Shown: positions 1 to 5,165 of the stretch, one piece after another
Numbering within the stretch: the first letter of the stretch is position 1
Layout of the letters: every line of letters starts with the position of its first letter
DNA from: Draconibacterium sp.
GTDB lineage: Bacteria > Bacteroidota > Bacteroidia > Bacteroidales > Prolixibacteraceae
NCBI GenBank assembly: GCA_030595485.1
Contig: JAUVDE010000273.1
Span: 1 to 5,165, forward strand
Direction: 5' to 3'
DNA: 5,165 bases
Program-made: the position numbers and the translations under genes
The notes under the pieces: generated by a model
The model's database searches: none
Seen by the model: only the letters and a program-made list of their open reading frames with translations
What the model was told of the DNA's origin: nothing

Positions 1-843
1 GAAATCGTCCATAAACTCCTGAGTTAACGAACGAACTTCCATATAGGCTTTCATGTTAATGTCTTTTACCTTAAACCCGGCATCTTTTAACATTCCTTGA
101 ACAGCCAAAACATCGGCATGGCCCGTTCCCCACGAAAGTGGTTCCATTGCAACATCGACATAATCGACACCGGCACGGGCAGCTTCTAAAATACTTGCCA
201 TTGAAAAACCTGGACCTGAATGACCATGGTACTGAACAATGGTTTTAGGATGTGAGGTTTTAATGTTTTTTATAATTTTTCCGATAAAAGCCGGACGACC
301 AATACCAGCCATATCTTTCACACAAATCTCATCGGCACCCATCTCAATTAGGGTATTGGCAAGCTCCGAATAATATTCTACGGTGTGTACTTTCGAAATG
401 GTTAAACTCAATGCAGCCTGAGCAATCATTCCACCTTCTTTGGCGAATTTAATCGAGTTCTCAAGGTTACGCGGGTCGTTCAATCCACAAAATGAACGCG
501 CAATATCGGTACCCTGTAATTTCTTTACTTTGAACATTAATTTACGAACGTCGGCAGGAACCGGGCTCATACGAATTCCGTTTAAAGCACGCTCTAACAT
601 GTGCGTTTGAATGCCTGCATCGTTAAACGGCTGTGTCCACTTGCGGTTTGCCACATTTGGATTTTCGCCAAAAAGTAAGTTAATCTGTTCAAATCCGCCA
701 CCATTGGTTTCAACCCTGTCGAAACAACCCATATCTATAATTGCAGGCGCTACTTTTTCTAACTGTTCTACTTTCGGAACGTATTTTCCCGAAGACTGCC
801 ACATATCTCTATACAGCAAACTAAATTTAATCTCTCTACTCAT
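1..843 (-). CDS. oadA: Carboxyltransferase (alpha) subunit of oxaloacetate decarboxylase / pyruvate carboxylase subunit B type, 3' part missing
   Basis: The frame opens with ATG at 843 and stays open for 281 codons to the left edge, so only the N-terminal carboxyltransferase barrel is present. By family knowledge, the enzyme moves a carboxyl group between oxaloacetate and biotin using a divalent metal at the mouth of a TIM barrel. Visible signatures: R12-D13-x-x-Q16-S17 (metal-ligand Asp region), L121-N122-D123, the metal-binding Lys in V175-K176-D177-M178-A179-G180, and the H206-x-H208 metal ligands. Full-length family members run to about 500-600 residues and often end in a biotinyl domain; both the later part of the barrel and that domain would lie outside the window. 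Several motifs depart from the classical ones (RDMWQS for RDAHQS, HGHSG for HTHDT), so the exact substrate is uncertain. It follows oadG by 139 bp on the same strand with no promoter-like TAnnTTTG between, so co-transcription is likely. Pyruvate carboxylase subunit B is the main alternative name. Confidence 0.85.
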   Translation of the reverse strand, partial: MSREIKFSLLYRDMWQSSGKYVPKVEQLEKVAPAIIDMGCFDRVETNGGGFEQINLLFGENPNVANRKWTQPFNDAGIQTHMLERALNGIRMSPVPADVRKLMFKVKKLQGTDIARSFCGLNDPRNLENSIKFAKEGGMIAQAALSLTISKVHTVEYYSELANTLIEMGADEICVKDMAGIGRPAFIGKIIKNIKTSHPKTIVQYHGHSGPGFSMASILEAARAGVDYVDVAMEPLSWGTGHADVLAVQGMLKDAGFKVKDINMKAYMEVRSLTQEFMDDF

Positions 844-890
844 CTCTATTTATATTTTAGTTTTATTTATCGTTTTTCTCCCATCGAATA

Positions 891-960
891 CGTCGTGCTG
901 TCCGTCAGCTGACGGATCAGCACCTATTTTAGAAGATTCTGAAATAAATTCAGAATGACG
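891..960. repeat. Two-hairpin intercistronic repeat-like module between oadG and oadA
   Basis: The 70-bp segment holds two inverted repeats. The first (895-923) is GTGCTG, the perfect 16-bp palindrome TCCGTCAGCTGACGGA (901-916), a bulged T at 917, then CAGCAC. The second (936-956) is ATTCTGAA, a five-base loop, TTCAGAAT. The segment begins CGTC (891-894) and ends GACG (957-960), which are inverse complements. Neither hairpin is followed by a T-run on the minus strand, so it does not look like an intrinsic terminator. It resembles the short dispersed hairpin repeats (REP/MITE-like, with CGTCATTCTGAA ends) common between genes in Bacteroidota genomes. In the oadG-oadA transcript it could stabilise or process mRNA and set subunit ratios; that role is inference. 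Confidence 0.6.
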
Positions 961-982
961 TTCTTCAACAGGAATTTTTATT

Positions 983-1237
983 TTAGTTCTTCAACTTCTC
1001 AATTGAAGTAACTTTTCCCTGTCCCTTTGTTGTGATTTCAACTGCCGAAATAATTGCAGCTAATTTTGAAGGTTCTATCACAGAATTTGTTTGGCTTGGA
1101 ACTTCCGTTACCGTTACCGGAGATGGAGCCAATTTATTGGTGAGTCGGATAATTAAACTACCCAACACAACAACCATAATTAAAATAAAGAATACGGTGC
1201 TCATTCCCGTCAACATCAGTTTTAATGCTTCAGCCAT
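983..1237 (-). CDS. oadG: Oxaloacetate decarboxylase gamma-like membrane subunit
   Basis: This 84-residue protein starts MAEALKLMLTGMSTVFF. It has a short N-terminal helix, a conserved-looking G11-M12 just before a single transmembrane segment (about residues 13-31), a basic residue after the membrane (R31), a Pro/Thr/Val-rich linker (about 36-57) and a C-terminal segment around K58-L-A-A-I-I-S-A-V-E. This is the plan of OadG/sodium-pump gamma chains, which anchor and help assemble the alpha and beta subunits of the decarboxylase. The frame is open up to an ATG at 1303, but that codon lies inside the predicted -33 promoter element. The ATG at 1237 gives a normal OadG N-terminus and is preferred. 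No Shine-Dalgarno sequence precedes it, as is usual in Bacteroidota. The C-terminal His/zinc region described for enterobacterial gamma subunits is not evident. The gene is first in its operon, followed by the alpha subunit gene. Confidence 0.8.
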   Translation of the reverse strand: MAEALKLMLTGMSTVFFILIMVVVLGSLIIRLTNKLAPSPVTVTEVPSQTNSVIEPSKLAAIISAVEITTKGQGKVTSIEKLKN

Positions 1238-1275
1238 ATGATTTTTATTAAAATTTTTGATTAAAAAAGCGGATG

Positions 1276-1304
1276 CAAATATAGAATTGTGTGTTAGCCA
1301 CAAA
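1276..1304 (-). promoter_or_regulatory. Bacteroidota-type promoter of oadG-oadA
   Basis: Read on the minus strand there is TTTG (1304-1301), 17 bases, then TATATTTG (1283-1276). This fits the Bacteroidota housekeeping promoter TTG/TTTG-N17-23-TAnnTTTG exactly. Transcription would begin near 1268-1270, leaving a leader of about 30 nt before the oadG ATG at 1237. A second -7-like octamer, TAGATTTG, overlaps at 1308-1301 but has no TTG at the right distance upstream. The element was found by eye; no start site is known. Confidence 0.65.
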
Positions 1305-1703
1305 TCTATTTTGCTTATAATTTGATATTATTTCGCATTATTTAACAATGATTCGAAAGTTTAATTAAAGAATATTTTCTTTTATGTTAGTTAACTTATT
1401 GCAGAATAAAAACTTAGTCACAAGTACATATTTTCAGGTGTTTTTATCTTATTTTACTAAAAGGTTTGCAATGTTAAGATTTGACCCAATTCATAAGTTC
1501 TACAACATGTTTGTTCCTAAATCTATAGGGATTTCAAACCTTCAATAAAGATATTTTTCTTTTTATAGCTTCTCGAAGTGCGTTGATCAGTTGATCTGGT
1601 GCCAAAAAGTAATAATCTCACCTCCTTTTCTGATTTCTGCTTTGAATTTTCATTATGAAAAAGGCAACAATGGAATAAACACGATAAAATATTCATCACC
1701 TAC
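1305..1703. other. AT-rich divergent intergenic region, no convincing gene
   Basis: About 400 bp lie between the oadG promoter and the start region of the NYN gene. The DNA is strongly AT-rich and stops occur in all frames; no tRNA, strong terminator hairpin, riboswitch fold or repeat array was recognised. Small items seen: a tandem GTTGATC repeat at 1583-1598 (gttgatca, gttgatct), and on the minus strand a perfect Shine-Dalgarno-like AAGGAGGTGA ending at 1618, upstream of a 23-codon open frame from a TTG at 1605 to a stop at 1534. None of these is strong enough to call a gene. Confidence 0.6.
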
Positions 1704-1733
1704 TTGACTCTTCACACAGATACCCTACCTTTA
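1704..1733 (+). promoter_or_regulatory. Possible promoter of the NYN-LOTUS gene
   Basis: TTG at 1704-1706 is followed after 19 bases by TACCTTTA at 1726-1733, one base from the TAnnTTTG consensus and at an acceptable spacing. A start site near 1740 would leave a leader of about 15 nt before the ATG at 1755. The match is imperfect in AT-rich DNA, so it could be chance. If real, it argues against translation starting at the TTG at 1704. Confidence 0.35.
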
Positions 1734-1754
1734 GTCGTAATAAAATTTGAAACA

Positions 1755-2501
1755 ATGGATAAGGATTTAAAAATAGCCGTACTTATTGACGGAGATAATA
1801 TTCCTTCGGCTTACGTAAAGGAAATGATGGAGGAGATTGCAAAATATGGCAACCCAACCATTAAACGAATATATGGCGATTGGACAAAACCAAATCTATC
1901 GAAATGGAAAAACTTGTTGCTTGAGAATGCAATTACACCTATTCAGCAATACGGATACACCACTGGCAAGAATGCTACCGACTCGGCAATGATTATTGAT
2001 GCCATGGACATTTTGTATAGCGAAAAAGTAAATGGTTTTTGTTTGGTGTCGAGCGACAGTGACTTTACCCGACTAGCCACTCGTTTACGCGAGGCAGGAA
2101 TGAACGTGATTGGAATTGGTGAAAAGAAAACACCGGAACCTTTTATTGTAGCCTGCGACCGATTTATTTATATTGAAATTCTGAAAAGCCGTTCGAAAGA
2201 AAGTGAAAGTGCCGATACTCCTGAAAAGGCAGAGAAGAAAAGTGGAGTTGATAAGATTACGCCAAAGGTTATTCGTTTAATTTCGAAAACCATTTCAGAT
2301 TTGGCAGATGACGATGGCTGGGCATTTTTAGGTGATGTGGGTAGTTTATTGCAAAAAAAGCAACCGAATTTCGATTCCAGAAATTATGGTTTCGAAAAAC
2401 TTACGCCACTTATTAATTCAATAGGGACCTATGAAATTGAGCAGCGCGAAAGCCACCGTGGAAAATTCAAACTAATTTATGTGAAGAATAAACGGAAGTA
2501 A
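1755..2501 (+). CDS. NYN domain ribonuclease-like protein with C-terminal OST-HTH/LOTUS domain
   Basis: The 248-residue product starts at ATG 1755, three residues before the first hydrophobic strand of the NYN fold; extending the frame to a TTG at 1704 adds 17 residues with no domain role. Residues 5-145 form the NYN (PIN-like) domain: the strand ending D12-G-D14-N15, G41-D42-W43, then K72-N-A-T-D76-S with a helix carrying D82/D85, and S99-S-D101-S-D103-F. These acidic residues are those expected to bind Mg2+ or Mn2+ for RNA cleavage. A charged linker (about 146-164, Lys/Glu/Ser-rich) leads to residues 167-248, which resemble the OST-HTH/LOTUS winged-helix RNA-binding domain: helices, G-D-V-G-S-L-L, then the R209-N-Y-G-F-E-K-L helix and a final basic beta strand. 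The family includes LabA-like and MARF1-like proteins. No membrane segment or signal peptide. The substrate RNA is unknown. It is monocistronic as far as seen, and converges with the SNF2 gene. Confidence 0.85.
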   Translation: MDKDLKIAVLIDGDNIPSAYVKEMMEEIAKYGNPTIKRIYGDWTKPNLSKWKNLLLENAITPIQQYGYTTGKNATDSAMIIDAMDILYSEKVNGFCLVSSDSDFTRLATRLREAGMNVIGIGEKKTPEPFIVACDRFIYIEILKSRSKESESADTPEKAEKKSGVDKITPKVIRLISKTISDLADDDGWAFLGDVGSLLQKKQPNFDSRNYGFEKLTPLINSIGTYEIEQRESHRGKFKLIYVKNKRK

Positions 2502-2568
2502 ATTGATATTAACATCACATCGTACTTATTGGTGGTTGATACTTTAAAACGTCATTCTGAACTAGCTT
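2502..2568. other. Convergent spacer with partial repeat-like motif
   Basis: The 67 bp separate two convergent stop codons. No GC-rich terminator with a T-run is visible. A weak near-palindrome, TGATATTAACATCA, sits at 2504-2517. At 2548-2561 the sequence AACGTCATTCTGAA is the exact inverse complement of 949-962, the outer arm of the module between oadG and oadA, which suggests a degraded or partial copy of the same repeat. Confidence 0.4.
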
Positions 2569-5165
2569 CTACTTAAACAAGTCGAGAATTTCTTCCTGTG
2601 TAATTTGCTGAAATGGATTATTCGAATTGATAAATTTATCGGCCAAGGAACTTTTGCGTTCTTTTAATTTCTGAATTTTTTCTTCGATTGAATTCTCAGT
2701 AATAAAACGGTAAACAAAAACATGCTTATTTTGTCCAATTCGGTGGGCACGATTAATGGCCTGATTTTCGGCTGCCGGATTCCACCAAGGATCGATAATA
2801 AAAACATAATCAGCCTCAGTTAAGTTAAGCCCCACTCCACCGGCTTTTAGCGAAATCAAGAAAATACGATTCTCCTCATCTTCCTGAAACTCGCGAATTA
2901 CTTTTTCGCGCTTGGTGGTTTTTCCTGTCAGTTTACTAAACTTCCATTTTTCCTGTTCAATTCGCTGTTCAATCAATTCTAAGTGCGTAACAAACGACGA
3001 AAATATAAGCACTTTGTGTTTCTCTGCCACCAAATTTTGTAGCATCCTAAATATTTCGTCGAACTTTCCCGACGACTCTTCCAACTCTTTGTTGACTAAT
3101 GAAGGATGATTGGCCAACTGACGCAATTTAGTAAGGCCTTGCAATACCACAAACGATGTTTTTTTCACCCCTTCTTTTTCAATGGCAGTTAAAATGGTAT
3201 TTCGGATTATCGATTTCTCTTCCTCATACATTTTATGTTGTTCGCCAAGCATTGGGCAAATACGTATTTCTTCCATTAATGGCGGTAAATCTTTGGCTAC
3301 TTCATCTTTTTTGCGTCGCAAAACAAAAGGGCGAATCATTAGTTGAAGTTTTTCCATTTGCTCTTCGTTGGCATGTTTTTCAATGGGCGTAATAAACGAG
3401 CGACGGAAAAAAGCCAGATTCCCCAAAATTCCGGGATTTAAAAAATTCATTTGCGACCATAAATCAGAAAGCGAATTTTCGATGGGCGTACCAGTAATAA
3501 CAAGCTTATGTTTTGCTTGCAAACTCATTACCGCTTTGTAGGTTTTCGATGTTGAATTTTTTATCGATTGACTTTCATCTAATATTAAATAGAAAAATTC
3601 GGTGTTCGCAAGCAAATTACTGTCATTACGAACCGTACCGTAAGTGGTAATAATTACATCGTAAAACCGCGAAATAGAATTTAAATCGACTACTTTTTTA
3701 CGTTGTGTTCCCACATATTCATAAACATTTAAAGCGGGAGTAAACTTGCTAATTTCGTTACTCCAATTATGCACCAGCGAGGTAGGCACAACAATTAAAC
3801 TAGCAGGTTGCACAACTTCATCAGTGTCGTTTTCAGTGGCAAACAGATCTAACTGGCCGGGTTCCGATATTGGGTTTTGAACTTTAATACTCTGTTTTAA
3901 GCGCTTTAATTTTAACAAAAGAGTAAGGGTTTGCAGCGTTTTTCCAAGTCCCATATCATCAGCCAGGCAGCCACCCAAGCCATTTTTATACAAACCGTAC
4001 ATCCAATTAAAACCGTCCTCCTGATAATTTCGCAAAGTGGCGTCCAAATTAGCCGGCAAAACAATTCCTTCATTTTCGGCATTTACCAACTGTTCGTATT
4101 TCCGCTTAAGCGATTTATCTGCTCCCTGAATAGAATCTTGCAACAAAGTAAAATGATGCTTCTCAAATTTCATGCGGTCGCCGTGGACTTTTCCAAAAGG
4201 CAACAATCCTTTGTATCGAGCAAACCACTCGTCGGGTAAAATTGCCACTTCGCCATTGGGCAATTCAAACTCGCGAATATCATTTAAAATGTATTTTTTA
4301 AGATGAATAAAAGGAATGCTAAATTCGCCAAAATGAACCACTGCATACACATCGAACCAGTCGCCTTTACTTTGCGTTTTTACCTCCAGATGCTGACTGC
4401 CTGTAAAATATTTCTTATCCAGTTGTTCTTGCCGAATAACAATTCCTTTGGCCTCAAGTGCAGGTCGGTTCTCGTTCAGCCAATTCACAAAAAAATAGAG
4501 TGCATTTTGTTGCTCTAGTAAAGGCACACTTTTTATTGTATAAAAGCCATTGTCATCAATTAATCCGGTACTTAATAGTATTTCACCAATTTCTTTTTCC
4601 CAATTAAAATCGCGAACGGTTTTGCTAAAAACAAATGACTTAGCTTGCTTTTGCACACTAACTGCAATTTCCCTTTCGGAATTAGGTAAAAACTTTTCGT
4701 CGCCATATTCAAACTTCAAAATTAAACAAGGCTGGTACTGCAAGTTTACTTCTAAGGAAAGTACTGCACATTTTTCCGAATCAGCCTGAACAATATCAAA
4801 CCCAGTTGCTTTTACATCGTAGTCGCGCACCGTATTCAACACAAATCCCGAATAATATTTCTCTTCGATAGTATTGGGCACCGTAACAAAATCCTTCTCG
4901 AAAAAAGGCATTAGTTTTTTAGCACTTAACTTTTCGAATGCCACCAATTGGTTCCGGTACAGCATTAAACAAGGTTTACCGGTAACAATTTGGCACGACC
5001 TTTTTGATAGTAAAACCTCTTTTTCATCCAGAAATATTTTTAGTCGATAGCGAGTTTGGGTTTCTGTTCTTTCAAAATGAAATTCGGGACGTGCAAACAG
5101 CGGCGGAACAGTTACTTCATCTTCATCGTAAAGATTTGAATATTTTGCTTCCTTTTTATACAAAC
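2569..5165 (-). CDS. SNF2-family ATPase/helicase-like protein, N-terminus beyond window
   Basis: The frame ends in TAG at 2569-2571 and is open to the right edge. The first possible start, TTG at 5163, is unlikely to be the real one, so the gene is treated as 5'-partial (864 codons visible, numbered from 5163). Residues 1-370 are a region I cannot assign from motifs; bacterial SNF2 proteins often carry helicase-associated domains here. The motor follows: Q-like motif L377-R-N-Y-Q381, Walker A M404-G-L-G-K408-T409, Ia V458-V-P-T-S, II D529-E-S-Q532, III T557-G-T-P560, IV K717-V-L-I-F-S-S, V G775-G-V-G-L-N, VI around R805-A-H-R808-I-G-Q. All motor motifs look intact, so it is predicted to translocate on duplex DNA and remodel bound proteins; the partner is unknown. 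A non-conserved-looking insertion (about 421-455) between motifs I and Ia carries QLDLF (437-441). Motif II is DESQ rather than the commoner DEAQ or DEGH. Cytoplasmic, no TM segment. Confidence 0.92.
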   Translation of the reverse strand, partial: LYKKEAKYSNLYDEDEVTVPPLFARPEFHFERTETQTRYRLKIFLDEKEVLLSKRSCQIVTGKPCLMLYRNQLVAFEKLSAKKLMPFFEKDFVTVPNTIEEKYYSGFVLNTVRDYDVKATGFDIVQADSEKCAVLSLEVNLQYQPCLILKFEYGDEKFLPNSEREIAVSVQKQAKSFVFSKTVRDFNWEKEIGEILLSTGLIDDNGFYTIKSVPLLEQQNALYFFVNWLNENRPALEAKGIVIRQEQLDKKYFTGSQHLEVKTQSKGDWFDVYAVVHFGEFSIPFIHLKKYILNDIREFELPNGEVAILPDEWFARYKGLLPFGKVHGDRMKFEKHHFTLLQDSIQGADKSLKRKYEQLVNAENEGIVLPANLDATLRNYQEDGFNWMYGLYKNGLGGCLADDMGLGKTLQTLTLLLKLKRLKQSIKVQNPISEPGQLDLFATENDTDEVVQPASLIVVPTSLVHNWSNEISKFTPALNVYEYVGTQRKKVVDLNSISRFYDVIITTYGTVRNDSNLLANTEFFYLILDESQSIKNSTSKTYKAVMSLQAKHKLVITGTPIENSLSDLWSQMNFLNPGILGNLAFFRRSFITPIEKHANEEQMEKLQLMIRPFVLRRKKDEVAKDLPPLMEEIRICPMLGEQHKMYEEEKSIIRNTILTAIEKEGVKKTSFVVLQGLTKLRQLANHPSLVNKELEESSGKFDEIFRMLQNLVAEKHKVLIFSSFVTHLELIEQRIEQEKWKFSKLTGKTTKREKVIREFQEDEENRIFLISLKAGGVGLNLTEADYVFIIDPWWNPAAENQAINRAHRIGQNKHVFVYRFITENSIEEKIQKLKERKSSLADKFINSNNPFQQITQEEILDLFK

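Noticed and set aside
895..923. Strong hairpin as an intrinsic terminator after oadG
   Set aside because: No T-run follows the stem on the minus strand, and no new promoter for oadA is visible downstream of it.
611..958. Open plus-strand frame of 115 codons
   Set aside because: It runs antisense to the well-supported carboxyltransferase gene and then through the hairpin module; its product is Ser/Cys-rich and without known motifs.
1032..1241. Open plus-strand frame of 69 codons over oadG
   Set aside because: It is the antisense of the oadG coding region, which has a clear membrane-subunit plan; the plus-strand product has no recognisable domain.
1618..1634. TCACCTCCTTTTCTGAT on the plus strand resembles the 3' end of 16S rRNA
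   Set aside because: Only about 15 bases are similar; the sequence upstream shows no 16S helix 45 or other rRNA sequence, so it is not an rRNA fragment.
5161..5163. TTG as the start codon of the SNF2 gene
   Set aside because: The frame is open to the window edge and the residues here look like the interior of a protein; bacterial SNF2 proteins of this type are usually longer.
1755..5165. NYN-LOTUS plus SNF2 as a defence or toxin-antitoxin pair
   Set aside because: The genes are convergent and separately transcribed, there is no further defence-type partner in the window, and both families have common housekeeping-like members.

Overview
The window looks like chromosomal DNA of a member of the Bacteroidota, probably an environmental Marinilabiliales or Prolixibacteraceae-type bacterium. 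The evidence is AT-rich intergenic DNA, coding starts without Shine-Dalgarno sequences, a promoter fitting the Bacteroidota form TTG-N17-TAnnTTTG, and protein sequences of Bacteroidota style. The phylum is a fairly firm inference; the family is a guess.

Layout: (1) Positions 1-1237, minus strand, hold an oxaloacetate decarboxylase-type operon read right to left. A small one-TM gamma subunit (oadG, 983-1237) comes first. A 139-bp spacer with two hairpins follows, then the carboxyltransferase (alpha) subunit (start at 843, running off the left edge). A near-consensus promoter lies at 1276-1304. (2) Positions 1305-1703 are an AT-rich divergent intergenic region with no convincing gene. (3) Positions 1755-2501, plus strand, encode a 248-residue protein with an N-terminal NYN (PIN-like) nuclease domain and a C-terminal OST-HTH/LOTUS-like domain, an RNA-processing architecture. 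(4) Positions 2502-2568 are a short convergent spacer. (5) Positions 2569-5165, minus strand, encode the C-terminal 864+ residues of a SNF2-family ATPase whose N-terminus lies beyond the right edge.

The alpha and gamma subunits should work together in a membrane-linked biotin-dependent carboxyltransferase/decarboxylase, normally coupled to Na+ export by a beta subunit not seen here. The NYN-LOTUS and SNF2 genes are convergent, so they do not share a transcript; nothing in the sequence ties their functions together. I see no CRISPR array, tRNA, rRNA or complete insertion sequence, and no clear evidence of a new multi-gene system. The most notable details are a clamp-binding-like QLDLF peptide in an insertion of the SNF2 motor, a divergent active-site signature in the carboxyltransferase, and a 70-bp two-hairpin repeat-like module between oadG and oadA with a partial inverted match near the SNF2 stop codon.
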